Part shown: piece by piece, positions 1 through 8,874 of the stretch | Layout: each line of letters starts with the position of its first letter | How positions within the stretch are numbered: the first letter of the stretch is position 1 | NCBI RefSeq assembly: GCF_018613675.1 | Contig: NZ_JAGGPQ010000017.1 | Location: 124,001 to 188,000, forward strand | Length of the DNA: 64,000 bases | Reading direction: 5' to 3' | From: Arthrobacter sp. ISL-85 | GTDB taxonomy: Bacteria > Actinomycetota > Actinomycetes > Actinomycetales > Micrococcaceae | Notes under the pieces: generated by a model | Databases searched by the model: none | Seen by the model: only the letters and a program-made list of their open reading frames with translations | What the model was told of the DNA's origin: nothing | Position numbers and translations under genes: made by a program

Positions 1-2
1 AG

Positions 3-413
3 TCGCTGCGGCTCACGCTTAATGGGACGGCAGTGCGGGAACTCGCACGCTTGTCCCGGTTCCGTACGGTATCAGCGCTCCCGCTGACCGCCACCCGCAT
101 GGTGCTTGCGGCCAGCGGACACAACGTAAATGGAGGGCAACCCCCTGCTGCGGCAGCCCGCGTCGCGGGCATTCTCGAGACGCACGGCTCCAAGGTGGCG
201 TGGTACATCTCCGCCCACACCCACCGCGCCCTTGAGTCAACGCTCGAGGCTTGTCCAACCCGGTACATCAACACCGGCACTTGGTCATCCGACATCCGCG
301 GCCAGGGCCCCGACCAATCGGACCGCCAGGCCTTTCCCTATGCCCTGATCGATGTCGCCGACGACGGTGCCACCAGCGGTGGACTGCGGTACTGGCGGCC
401 GGCCCTGGGCTGA
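3..413 (+). CDS. Metallophosphoesterase, C-terminal part (cut by window edge)
   Basis: Only the last ~136 residues are present; the reading frame is open through the left edge, so the start and the N-terminal metal ligands lie outside. The visible part has SAHTHR, corresponding to the GHTH-type last metal-binding motif of calcineurin-like phosphoesterases, followed by YINTGTW, which is common where a beta-strand closes the fold in this family. It ends in a short charged tail with a TGA stop. The substrate cannot be read from this fragment; family members hydrolyse phosphomonoesters or diesters using two metal ions. The next gene is convergent, so this one is probably the last of a rightward unit. 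Confidence 0.6.
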   Translation, partial: SLRLTLNGTAVRELARLSRFRTVSALPLTATRMVLAASGHNVNGGQPPAAAARVAGILETHGSKVAWYISAHTHRALESTLEACPTRYINTGTWSSDIRGQGPDQSDRQAFPYALIDVADDGATSGGLRYWRPALG

Positions 414-785
414 GCCATACAGGCCCCACAGGCAATGGCCATTGCATTCCGCAAGCTGTGGCGAAGGTTTTGGGCATGAGTCCAGGGCCGTGCATCTTCT
501 GCTTGAGGTCCCTTGTGTTTCGCCGCACCCACGCCTGGGCCCACTTCCCCACCCCGCTCAAGCCAACACCGTCGCGGGCGGCGGGTTCTCCACCAGCTGT
601 GCACCACTTGCCGGTTTCACAGCCATAATCCATGAGTCCTGCGGCGTCCGGGCGTAGGTTGACGGACCGTCAGCAGTGCTGCCGCGCAGATGCAGGCAAC
701 CAACTGCCGGACAGCGCTGTGCCGGGCCTTCCGCACAGATGAAGGCCCGGCAACTCGCGTCAGATGCTGATTTGGACACTTCCGT
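414..785. other. Convergent intergenic region without a gene
   Basis: 372 bp between two convergent genes. Short frames here are not credible as coding. Apart from the hairpin at 721-751 nothing specific is seen. Confidence 0.6.
721..751. terminator. Hairpin between convergent genes, possible bidirectional terminator
   Basis: GCCGGGCCTTC (721-731) is a perfect 11-bp inverted repeat of GAAGGCCCGGC (741-751), with a 9-nt loop. It lies about 35 bp beyond the 3' end of the leftward glycosyltransferase. There is no clear T-run on either side, so function as an intrinsic terminator is inferred from strength and position. Confidence 0.55.
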
Positions 786-1781
786 TCACTGGACTTGCCG
801 CCAGGGTGCATCCTCGATGCTGAGCTCACCCATCTGTGTCGACACGTGGGCCATTTGCCGTCCACGTATATAACCGGCAGATGTGAAGGCCAGAACGGCG
901 AGGACTGACCCTGCCCGTCCCAGTCCTTGGGGGTTCGCACCCCGGCTCCAGTCGCGGATCCCGGAGAACACCGCACGCGGTAACGTACTGCTGACGTATC
1001 GCCGTTCCGGGCCAAGGGCACGCTTCTGGCCGACAATGTGGCTGACCTGGGCTTTGGAGATGCCCTCGGACCAAGACCTTGAGAGCATGTAGCGTACTGT
1101 GCCCCTTTCTGCCGGCACATGATGCCGAACCAAGGCCGCGGGCTCGTACACGATGCGGGAGCCAGGCGATCCCATTGTGGACCGGATGCAAATCTCTGTC
1201 TCCTCGCAGCCCAGGGGCAACGTGCCCTTCCTGCCGAGGGATTGGTTGAAGCCACCCACTTGGCGCAGCACCTCAAGCCGGAACGACATGTTGGCTCCTA
1301 TGACGTTGCGGACTTCGGACGCGACCCGAGGCAACCCGCGGTGACTGCATCCCACAATCCAGTCCAGTTCCTCCGCGAAGTAGCCCGGCCGGCCGGATTC
1401 CCACATAGGAACAACCTTCCCGCCCACGGCAAGGACATCGGGGTCGTCGTACAACGCCACCAGTCGTTCGAGCCAGTCTGGTGCCGCCTCGGCGTCGTCA
1501 TCAAGGAAGGCAACGATGTCAGACTCGGCGAGCCCTACGCCTGTATTGCGGGCACCGGACAGACCGGGCAGTCCCGTGCTTTCAACGATAGTGACGTCGT
1601 CGACAATTTCGAGGAGCCTCTCATGCAGGTCTTCGTTGTGGTCGATGACAACCAGCACCTGGTCCGGGGCGAGGGTCTGGTTGCGGACTGACTCGATGAC
1701 GTCCAGCAGCATGCCCCACCGTTCCGAAGTGTAGGCGCAGATCACCACTGTCACGGACAGGGACTTGATGCGGTCAAGCAT
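786..1781 (-). CDS. Family 2 glycosyltransferase with C-terminal membrane-associated segment
   Basis: 331 residues. The GT-A fold begins at VTVVICAYTSERW (about residue 10), and an acidic DDD cluster at about 94-96 is the expected nucleotide-sugar/metal site. A conserved GANMSFR block follows, then a CEETEICIR acid-rich segment as in GT2 enzymes. A hydrophobic stretch near 290-308 suggests membrane association. Family enzymes transfer a sugar from a nucleotide donor to a lipid-linked or glycan acceptor; donor and acceptor here are unknown. The ATG lies 8 bp inside the end of the upstream glycosyltransferase, so the two are translationally coupled. The context is the polysaccharide locus. Confidence 0.85.
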   Translation of the reverse strand: MLDRIKSLSVTVVICAYTSERWGMLLDVIESVRNQTLAPDQVLVVIDHNEDLHERLLEIVDDVTIVESTGLPGLSGARNTGVGLAESDIVAFLDDDAEAAPDWLERLVALYDDPDVLAVGGKVVPMWESGRPGYFAEELDWIVGCSHRGLPRVASEVRNVIGANMSFRLEVLRQVGGFNQSLGRKGTLPLGCEETEICIRSTMGSPGSRIVYEPAALVRHHVPAERGTVRYMLSRSWSEGISKAQVSHIVGQKRALGPERRYVSSTLPRAVFSGIRDWSRGANPQGLGRAGSVLAVLAFTSAGYIRGRQMAHVSTQMGELSIEDAPWRQVQ

Positions 1782-2748
1782 GCCGGATCACCGCCGGTGC
1801 AAGGATGTTGTCATGTGCGCTCACGGCCGGCGGGAGGACGCTGTACGGATCCACGGGCAGCCGGGGGAAGCGGACGTTGGAGTAGGTGTACTTCACACGG
1901 CGGAGAGCCTCAGGCCGGGCGCCTGCGGTTGGCGCCTCCCAAACCGTGCACTCCCTGGCCAGCGTGTGCAGGACCCGCCAGCCATCGCGGAACGTCTGGA
2001 GGTTGGATGCTCCTGAAATCCGGTCCAGCTCAAGGCTGGGGACCTCCGCGATCCGCAGGCCCGCTTTGGCAGCCCGGACAATGAGTTCTGTCTCGATCTC
2101 GAACCCGTCGGACTGCAGTTCCAGGATTTCCAGGCATTCCCGCCGGAAAGCGATGTATCCGTAGCAGAGATCCGAGTAATTGCTGTGCAATACGGCATTC
2201 GCAAGTCCGGTCAGCGCCTTGTTGCCGGCTTTCCGCAACCGGGTCAGGTCTTCGGAGCCACCACCAGTTACGTGCCGGGAGCCCTTCACGAAATCGAAAT
2301 CATGCTGGAGTGGCGCAACGAACCACCCGATTTCCCGGGGGTCCATACTCCCGTCCGCATCCAGCATCACGATGATGTCCCCGGATGCTGCCGCAAAGCC
2401 GGAGCGAAGGGCTACACCCTTCCCTTTTCGGGTTTCATTGACCACCACGACATCGGCACGCACTGCCCTGGCCACTTCAACTGTCTTGTCCTGGGAGCGG
2501 CCATCCACGATGATCACCTCATCGACATAGGAGGGCATTCGGCGCAAAACCCAGGGTATGTTCTTTTCCTCATTCAGCGTGGGAATGATGACGCTGATTG
2601 ACGCTTGCGGAGATAAAAGTCCCGGCTCGGAAAACAGAGCTGGAAGTTGGGGCGAAATCGACAATTGCCTCACCACTTCATGACAGTTCGGATTCTTGAC
2701 AATGCAGCCGACAGTTATGACGGCGGCACTAACGCTTAATCCGGTCAT
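1774..2748 (-). CDS. Family 2 glycosyltransferase, dolichol-phosphate-mannose-synthase-like
   Basis: About 324 residues from ATG 2748; an in-frame TTG at 2772 would add eight, and neither start has a good ribosome-binding site. About 50 unconserved residues precede the GT-A domain, which starts SVIIPTLNEEKN. VDGRSQDKT, RKGKGVALRSG and LDADGSMDP (catalytic DxD at about 130-133) give the DPM1/GtrB-like pattern: soluble enzymes of this type move a hexose from a nucleotide sugar to polyprenyl phosphate. No C-terminal membrane helices are seen, unlike GtrB. It is the first gene of a leftward pair and divergent from the LuxR regulator at 3274, separated by about 500 bp rich in repeats. Confidence 0.83.
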   Translation of the reverse strand: MTGLSVSAAVITVGCIVKNPNCHEVVRQLSISPQLPALFSEPGLLSPQASISVIIPTLNEEKNIPWVLRRMPSYVDEVIIVDGRSQDKTVEVARAVRADVVVVNETRKGKGVALRSGFAAASGDIIVMLDADGSMDPREIGWFVAPLQHDFDFVKGSRHVTGGGSEDLTRLRKAGNKALTGLANAVLHSNYSDLCYGYIAFRRECLEILELQSDGFEIETELIVRAAKAGLRIAEVPSLELDRISGASNLQTFRDGWRVLHTLARECTVWEAPTAGARPEALRRVKYTYSNVRFPRLPVDPYSVLPPAVSAHDNILAPAVIRHA

Positions 2749-2807
2749 GGTCTGGTCGCTGTCCCCCAGCAACCCATCGCCAATCCTCTGGCCGTTCCAG
2801 GAAGACT

Positions 2808-2924
2808 ATCCCCTACCTAATGCAGGTATCACGAGTAGTAGGTACTCGCTTTTCACCTACTGTTCACCCCCTGTTAGGCAAGTAAGGGGCTCTCGGTTTT
2901 CGGAATTCGTTAGGTATAGGGGAT
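2808..2924. promoter_or_regulatory. Repeat-rich divergent control region between glycosyltransferase and LuxR genes
   Basis: The 2749-3273 interval has no gene. In it, ATCCCCTACCTAA (2808-2820) and TTAGGTATAGGGGAT (2910-2924) form an imperfect inverted repeat with a 2-bp difference. The hexamer TAGGTA/TACCTA occurs at 2814, 2839 and 2911, and a related TTAGGCAAGTAAGGGG lies at 2874-2889. The same hexamer recurs upstream of the DUF4082 gene (31056 and 31090). This suggests operators for one regulator of the glycan locus; which protein binds is unknown. The rest of the interval up to 3273 shows nothing specific. Confidence 0.45.
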
Positions 2925-3273
2925 TGCTGTCCCGCCAAAAAGTCGGGCAGGGGGAGGGCATGCTCCCGGAGCGGGGCCTCCAGTGGAACGAGCTGTGCAG
3001 CCGGAAACCCAACGACTCCGGCAATTATCTGGCACATGTGGGATGGAATCCGGCTTCTCGTTGTGTCCCCCGCCCCGCCAGGGGGCCCCTAATTCTGGGC
3101 CTGGGGCTTGCGCTGGCTTCAATCTTGATGAAATCCAGCGGTAACGATGTGGAGCAGTTGCTGGGTGCGGCGCTATATTCGCTTCTACCGGCTGAATCCG
3201 AACTGGGGTGAGGATACCGGGATGACCTGGTAGTGCAAGAAAGCGGTCTCCTTCTTCGAGGAATGGGGACACC

Positions 3274-5961
3274 ATGCCACTTATCGGCCGACGCAAAGAA
3301 CTGGACCGCATCCTGTCGGTCATCCGCGGTCCCAAAGACGCGGCGCTGGCGTTGATTGGCAGCAAAGGCACAGGCAAATCCGCCCTTTTATCAGAAATCC
3401 CCACGCTCTCCGATTACCGGACCGTATTCCTGGCAGCCACGGCTGCCGAATCGGACTGGCCATTGTCAGGTCTCACTGCCCTCCTGAATGACATGGACGA
3501 TCCTGTCCTGAACCGGATCGCAGATGAGCTCCTGCGTGATGCAGCGGGAGCCATGACCGTGCCGGCAGTTACCAGCATGCTGCTCAACGGCCTCCACCAG
3601 CGCTCGTCATCCCGCACCATCATCGTGATCGACGACGCCGACCAGCTGGATCCCAGCAGCCAGGCGGTCATCGGCTTCGTGGCCAGGCGTTTGACGGGCA
3701 CGGACATCGTCCTGTTTGTCGGCGTCCGGGAAGACCGCCCGGAAAGCCCCTTCAACGGTCTTTCTGCCCTGCAGCTTGGTCCCCTCAGCTATAGTGACAC
3801 CGTGCGGATGCTGGAGAGCATCCCTGCAAAGCGGACCACGACGGCGGCCGCCCACGCGGTTGCCGCAGCTACTGGCGGCAACCCGCTTGCCGCCGTCGAC
3901 CTCTATGAGCGGTTGCTGGCGAGGCATGCCGAGGGGAAGTATGCACTCCCCGTCCCGTTGTCCTCCGGGGGCAGTTTTGATGCGGACTATGCGTCCGCGG
4001 TGGGCGGGCTGACCCCCGGGGCCCGTAACGTCCTGGACCTGCTGGCACTTTCCTTCCGCAGCGACATTTCCACGCTCGAGAAAATCGACCGCGATGTTTG
4101 GACGGGCGTGGATGAGCTGCTGGCCGCAGGCCTGGCTAAACGAACCGGGCCGCACCTGGGAATCGGTGACCAACTGCTGAGGGGATACGTCTTTACTGCC
4201 ATGACGCCTGCCGTACGTACCGCCAACCACCGGGCCCTTGCTGAAGCAGCCAGCGATACAGACCCGTACGCCCGCAGGTGGCACCTGAGCTTCACTGCCC
4301 TGGAACGGCAAACCCCGTTCCAACTGCTCCGGCATGCCGTCGACCTGATCCGGGGCGGTGAAGTGAGTTTTGCCGTGGAGTACATCGAGCGCGCCCTCAC
4401 CATCAACCCCTGGGAAGCGGAAACGGCGGCGCGCCTCACCAGCGTGGCCGAACTGCTGTTCAACCGGGGAGAGTTCGTTTATGCACGCCGCTACCTGGAA
4501 TGGGCGCAACGGGTAACCCGCAACCCTGCACTGATCCTCCGGTTGACCGGCCTGTCTTTCGAAATCCAGTTCGCGCAAGGCGCTGCCGTGCGTTCCAGCA
4601 CTGTGCTGCGGCTCGTGAAGGAGTTCGGCCAGCATGATCCGGCATATTCCGCCAGCCTCTTGGCCATCGGCGCCCTCTACTTCGCCGAGCGGTGGGAACT
4701 GCAGGAGGCCTCTGAGCTGCTGCGGCACAGCAGCGCATTTCATGGATCTGCATCCGCACAGTGCCTCGGCATCGCCGAGCGCGCCAAACTGCTCATCGAA
4801 TCAATCAGCGGTGATACCACCAACCTTGGCCGCAAGCACGAGCAAACCGGCACTGCCCGGATAGCTGGCCTCCTGATGCACGGCCGGGCCCTCACCTACG
4901 CGGAACACTACGAAAAAGCCCATGAAGTCTTCGCCCTGCTCCACAATTCCGCTGAGCCGGCCCACATCAACTGGCAGGAAACCGCAGCCTTCATGGCAGT
5001 GGACAATGAGATCCGTGCCGGAAACGTGCGCGCGGCGGTCAGGTTGATCGACGAGCTTGAGGCTTCCGAACCCGAAATCAAGTACCACCGAGGCACACGG
5101 CACCTCTTCCGTTTGTGGCGTGCGCATTCCCTTGGCGATGATGCCCAGGCCCGTGCTCATGCAACGGAGGCGCTCCGCTATGCGGGCACGGACGGCCACC
5201 CTGCCATTACCGCCCAGCTTGCCGCCTGCCAGGGCCACTTCGCGCTGCTGCGCGGTGACCTTGCCGAGTCCGTTGCCCAGCTGTCCCGCGCCGCCGATAT
5301 CGGCATGCGGTTTGGCAACCCCACCCTCCTTCGCTGTGAGGCGGACCTGGTGGAGGTATTGATCCGCCTGGGCAGGCACCACGAGGCCACGCAGGCACTT
5401 CTGCGCCTTGAGAGCCGCTCCGTGGGGCTGCGCTCACCCTGGCTGATGATGGCTGTTGCCCGGAGCCGCGCCATGCTTGCGGACGGCGAGCAGTCGCTGC
5501 AGCTTTTCAGCCGGGCACTCGAAGGCAGGAACGGCCATGCGCTCGAAAGGGCGAGGACCCTCATGTGCTACGCGGAGCGGTTGCATGCCTTTGGCAGGCT
5601 GCGCGACGCCCGGGATACGCTGCTCCGGGCCAAAGTGATGTTCGACGAGGCGGGTGCGGATGCATGGACCCAGCATGTGGATGCCCTCCTGCTGGACGAA
5701 CGCGTGGAACCGGTCCGCCCGCAGGGCAATCCGGCGATGCTGTTGCTCGCCGACCATGAGCGGTCCTTGGCCACAATGGTGGCCCGGGGCATGCGCAACA
5801 AGGAAATTGCTGCCACCTTGTACGTGTCCGTGCGTACCGTCGAGGTGCGCCTCACTGCGATCTACCGCAAGCTCGGCGTTGAGTCCCGGGCGCAGCTGAC
5901 CGCCCTCGCCGCGGGCAAAGGCACCACCGGCGCCGAGCCGTACGTCCTGCCCGTCCTATAG
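3274..5961 (+). CDS. LAL-type LuxR family transcriptional regulator (ATPase plus HTH)
   Basis: 895 residues, the usual size of large ATP-binding LuxR (MalT-like) regulators. Walker A GSKGTGKS is at 29-36, and a Walker B stretch IIVIDDADQLD at about 113-123. A long helical repeat (TPR-like) middle follows. The C-terminal LuxR helix-turn-helix spans about 825-880 and includes RNKEIAATLYVSVRTVEVR. Such proteins sense a ligand through the ATPase/TPR part and activate transcription. It starts at ATG 3274 behind a GAGGAA ribosome-binding site. The polysaccharide operon begins 150 bp downstream in the same direction, and divergent glycosyltransferases lie upstream, so control of this locus is the obvious inference. 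No ligand can be predicted. Confidence 0.9.
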   Translation: MPLIGRRKELDRILSVIRGPKDAALALIGSKGTGKSALLSEIPTLSDYRTVFLAATAAESDWPLSGLTALLNDMDDPVLNRIADELLRDAAGAMTVPAVTSMLLNGLHQRSSSRTIIVIDDADQLDPSSQAVIGFVARRLTGTDIVLFVGVREDRPESPFNGLSALQLGPLSYSDTVRMLESIPAKRTTTAAAHAVAAATGGNPLAAVDLYERLLARHAEGKYALPVPLSSGGSFDADYASAVGGLTPGARNVLDLLALSFRSDISTLEKIDRDVWTGVDELLAAGLAKRTGPHLGIGDQLLRGYVFTAMTPAVRTANHRALAEAASDTDPYARRWHLSFTALERQTPFQLLRHAVDLIRGGEVSFAVEYIERALTINPWEAETAARLTSVAELLFNRGEFVYARRYLEWAQRVTRNPALILRLTGLSFEIQFAQGAAVRSSTVLRLVKEFGQHDPAYSASLLAIGALYFAERWELQEASELLRHSSAFHGSASAQCLGIAERAKLLIESISGDTTNLGRKHEQTGTARIAGLLMHGRALTYAEHYEKAHEVFALLHNSAEPAHINWQETAAFMAVDNEIRAGNVRAAVRLIDELEASEPEIKYHRGTRHLFRLWRAHSLGDDAQARAHATEALRYAGTDGHPAITAQLAACQGHFALLRGDLAESVAQLSRAADIGMRFGNPTLLRCEADLVEVLIRLGRHHEATQALLRLESRSVGLRSPWLMMAVARSRAMLADGEQSLQLFSRALEGRNGHALERARTLMCYAERLHAFGRLRDARDTLLRAKVMFDEAGADAWTQHVDALLLDERVEPVRPQGNPAMLLLADHERSLATMVARGMRNKEIAATLYVSVRTVEVRLTAIYRKLGVESRAQLTALAAGKGTTGAEPYVLPVL

Positions 5962-5970
5962 GCCAAAAGT

Positions 5971-6016
5971 CCTGCAATTTGCAGGTACCGCAGTTTCCAC
6001 ATCCTTCTCTTGCAGG
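5971..6016. promoter_or_regulatory. Palindromic operator-like site upstream of the polysaccharide operon
   Basis: CCTGCAA-T-TTGCAGG (5971-5985) is a perfect palindrome of 7-bp half-sites. A third half-site, TTGCAGG, follows at 6010-6016. It sits 10 bp after the LuxR gene and about 100 bp before the sugar-transferase start, where operon control is expected. A related ATGCAGGTATC lies at 2820-2830 in the divergent region. Binding by the LuxR protein is only an inference. Confidence 0.45.
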
Positions 6017-6114
6017 ATCCACAAAGGACTTGCCGGCCCAATAGAAACCCCCGCCTCTGCGGCTAGTTTTGCTTCACAGCCAGAGAACAGGCGGCTACGC
6101 CGGAAAGGGGCATC

Positions 6115-7707
6115 ATGGCAGAGATACCAGTAGCCAAAACCCGGCAGCCTGCGTTTGCCTGGCCCGTTGCGCCCGCTGCTGCACAGCGGGTGGCAACACA
6201 GCCGTCGGCGGCGGCGGAGACCGTAGGAACCCGATTTCCGCTGCCGCGGGCGGCATCAACCTTTCACGGGGCGAAAACCAGGAGCAGAAAGGCAACCGCA
6301 ACCTGGATTTCCTTCCATATCAATCTCCTCAGGGGCGCTGACGCCGCAGTGGTCGCCGCTGCCGTCTACACCGGCTTCCTTCTTTCCGAGGATCGGTTCT
6401 CACCTGTTGGGCCGAAGGACGTTGGAGCAGCAGCTGCAGCAGCTGCACTTACGGTCACCTGGCTGGCGGCACTGGAGCTTTACCACACGAGGGACGCCAA
6501 AGTGCTTGGCATCGGGGCCGACGAATATAAAAGGGTGGCATCAGCCACCCTGCGCATCTTTGGCCTAATGGCCCTCGCCGCGGTGGTCTTCTCCATCCAT
6601 GGGGCCAGCGCATTCGTAACAGTGTCCCTCCCCCTGGGCCTCGTAGCCCTGACGGCCAACCGCAAGATGTTTCGCCGGCGGCTTGCAGCCGAGAAGGCAA
6701 AAGGCCGGCATCTCTCGCGCGCGGTAGTGGTGGGTGATCCGGAGGACGTTCGCTACGTGGTGCAGCAGGTCCGCAAGTCAGGGGCAGTGTACGAGATTCT
6801 TGGGGCCTGCCTTCCAGGGGCCCGGCGGGGAGCCTGCCTGCGGATGGACGGCCGAACGGTACCGGTACTCTCCTCCACCGATGACATCGCCCGTACCGTG
6901 CGCCTGGTCGAGGCCGACTCGGTGATCGTCGCCGGGCCCCTGCCGGGCGGAAACAGGTTCATTCGAGAGCTGGGATGGAAGCTTGAGGAGTCCTCCGCCG
7001 AGCTGATCCTGGCCGCAACCCTCACCAACGTTGCCGGTCCACGCATCCACTGGCGGCCAGTGGACGGATTGCCCCTGATGCACGTGGATATTCCGCAGTA
7101 CGCCGGGGCGAGACACGCCTTGAAGCGGGTCCTGGATGTCACCGCTGCGCTGGTTGCCCTCCTGATGCTCTCGCCCGTACTCCTGGTGCTCGCCTTGATC
7201 GTCCGGCTGGACAGCCCCGGCCCCATCCTTTTCCGGCAGGACCGGATCGGCAAGGAGGGCCGCGTCTTCGGGATGTTCAAGTTCCGGTCCATGGTGGTCG
7301 ACGCCGAAGCGCGGCTGGCGGCCTTGGACCAGCAGAACCAGGGGGCCGGGGTGCTGTTCAAGATGAAGGACGATCCCAGAGTCACACACTGCGGACGCTG
7401 GATGCGTAAATACTCGCTGGATGAGCTCCCCCAGCTCTGGAACGTGGTGCTGGGCGACATGAGCATGGTAGGGCCTCGGCCACCGCTGGACCGCGAAGTC
7501 AGCGCCTATGAACGCCATACCCACCGCAGGCTCCTGATCAAGCCAGGCATCACTGGCCTTTGGCAGATCAACGGCCGCTCGGACCTTCCCTGGGAGGAAG
7601 CGGTCCGGCTGGACCTCTACTACGTCGAAAACTGGTCCCTTGCAGGTGACCTGCTGATTCTTTGGCGGACATTCCGGGCGGTCACCCGGCCGTCCGGCGC
7701 CTACTGA
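6115..7707 (+). CDS. Polyprenyl-phosphate sugar-1-phosphate transferase (priming glycosyltransferase)
   Basis: 530 residues. The protein has an N-terminal tail, then hydrophobic segments between about 65 and 180, a CoA-binding-like domain, one more membrane segment near 340-360, and the C-terminal bacterial sugar transferase domain. Diagnostic motifs are KFRSMVVDAE, DELPQLWNV, GDMSMVGPRPP and PGITGLWQINGRSD. Enzymes of this kind load the first sugar phosphate onto undecaprenyl phosphate at the membrane, starting a Wzx/Wzy-type repeat unit. It opens the rightward operon; a GGAAAGGGG ribosome-binding site precedes ATG 6115. Which sugar is loaded (glucose, galactose or an amino sugar) cannot be told from the sequence. 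Confidence 0.93.
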   Translation: MAEIPVAKTRQPAFAWPVAPAAAQRVATQPSAAAETVGTRFPLPRAASTFHGAKTRSRKATATWISFHINLLRGADAAVVAAAVYTGFLLSEDRFSPVGPKDVGAAAAAAALTVTWLAALELYHTRDAKVLGIGADEYKRVASATLRIFGLMALAAVVFSIHGASAFVTVSLPLGLVALTANRKMFRRRLAAEKAKGRHLSRAVVVGDPEDVRYVVQQVRKSGAVYEILGACLPGARRGACLRMDGRTVPVLSSTDDIARTVRLVEADSVIVAGPLPGGNRFIRELGWKLEESSAELILAATLTNVAGPRIHWRPVDGLPLMHVDIPQYAGARHALKRVLDVTAALVALLMLSPVLLVLALIVRLDSPGPILFRQDRIGKEGRVFGMFKFRSMVVDAEARLAALDQQNQGAGVLFKMKDDPRVTHCGRWMRKYSLDELPQLWNVVLGDMSMVGPRPPLDREVSAYERHTHRRLLIKPGITGLWQINGRSDLPWEEAVRLDLYYVENWSLAGDLLILWRTFRAVTRPSGAY

Positions 7708-7731
7708 CAGAACCACGGGAAAGAAAGTGAC

Positions 7732-8874
7732 ATGAGAGCATTCTCCAATCCATTCCATGCCCCCACCCATCCTCAGCCTGTGCCCAAACTCCGGATCGCC
7801 GTCGTCGGTGCCGGCTACTGGGGACCGAATCTGGCGCGCAACCTTCACGCCAGCCCGGACTGGGACCTGGTGGCCATCTGCGACCTGGACCTCGAAAGGG
7901 CCCGGATGCTCGCCGCCACGCTCGGTGAAATCCCCTGCGTAGAGTCCTTGGACGAATTGCTGGACACCTTTGACGTGGACGCGGTGGCCATCGCGACGCC
8001 GGCCCGCACCCACCACGGAACTGTCATGACGGCCCTGCGCGCCGGGAAGCACGTCCTGGTGGAAAAGCCACTGGCGGACAACAGGGAACACGGGCAGGAG
8101 ATGGTGAGCGAAGCCCAGGCAAACGGGCTGGTCCTGATGGCAGATCACACCTACTGCTACACGCCCGCCGTGCTGAAGATGCAAGAGCTGATTCAGTCGG
8201 GATCCCTTGGTGAAATCCTGTTCGTGGATTCCACCCGGATCAACCTGGGATTGGTGCAGCCCGACGTGAACGTCTTCTGGGACTTGGCGCCCCATGATCT
8301 TGCCATCCTGGACTTTATCCTCCCGGGCGGACTCAACCCGGCCGAGGTTTCCGCTTTCGGCGCGGACCCGCTGGGAACGGGCCGGGACTGCGTGGGACAC
8401 CTCAACTTCCGGCTTCCCAACGATGCCACTGCCCATGTACACGTGAATTGGCTGAGCCCCACCAAGATCCGGCAAATGGTCATCGGCGGATCCCTGCGGA
8501 CACTGGTGTGGGACGACCTCAACCCCCAGCAGCGTCTCAGCGTGTATGACCGTGGGGTCAGCCTGGACAGGCAACCCAAATCGGCGGGTGAGAAGGCGTC
8601 CACGGCCGTTTCCTACCGGCTGGGCGATACCTGGTCGCCCGCGCTGCCGGAACGGGAAGCCCTTAGCCAGGTGGTGGCGGAACTCGCATCCTGCATCCGC
8701 ACCGGCCGCGAGGCCCGGACAGGCGGTGCCTCCGGGCTCAGGGTGCTGTCCGTCCTCGAAGCAGTCACCCGCAGCCTGACCATGGACGGCCGTCCAACGT
8801 CCGTTGCCGGCGCCGACCTTGCGGGGACGGATGTTGAATTGCCAGGGACTGGCGAATTGGAGGGGGCGCGGTGA
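7732..8874 (+). CDS. Gfo/Idh/MocA family NAD(P)-dependent oxidoreductase
   Basis: 380 residues. The N-terminal Rossmann motif is IAVVGAGYWGPN (about 23-34), and EKPLADN carries the conserved catalytic lysine of this family (near 110). The C-terminal beta-sheet domain is normal. In glycan loci, members oxidise C3 of UDP-sugars (WlbA/WbpB-like) to make a ketosugar for an aminotransferase. The gene next but one is a DegT aminotransferase, followed by an acetyltransferase, which supports production of an acylated amino sugar. The end overlaps the next start as GTGA. Substrate assignment is inference from context. Confidence 0.85.
   Translation: MRAFSNPFHAPTHPQPVPKLRIAVVGAGYWGPNLARNLHASPDWDLVAICDLDLERARMLAATLGEIPCVESLDELLDTFDVDAVAIATPARTHHGTVMTALRAGKHVLVEKPLADNREHGQEMVSEAQANGLVLMADHTYCYTPAVLKMQELIQSGSLGEILFVDSTRINLGLVQPDVNVFWDLAPHDLAILDFILPGGLNPAEVSAFGADPLGTGRDCVGHLNFRLPNDATAHVHVNWLSPTKIRQMVIGGSLRTLVWDDLNPQQRLSVYDRGVSLDRQPKSAGEKASTAVSYRLGDTWSPALPEREALSQVVAELASCIRTGREARTGGASGLRVLSVLEAVTRSLTMDGRPTSVAGADLAGTDVELPGTGELEGAR

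Noticed and set aside
3607..4743. 378-codon minus-strand ORF within the LuxR gene
   Set aside because: It is antisense to a well-supported gene with clear Walker and HTH motifs, and its sequence has no domain character.
6778..8574. 598-codon minus-strand ORF over the sugar transferase and oxidoreductase genes
   Set aside because: Antisense to two strong CDSs; GC-rich coding DNA commonly leaves the opposite frame open.
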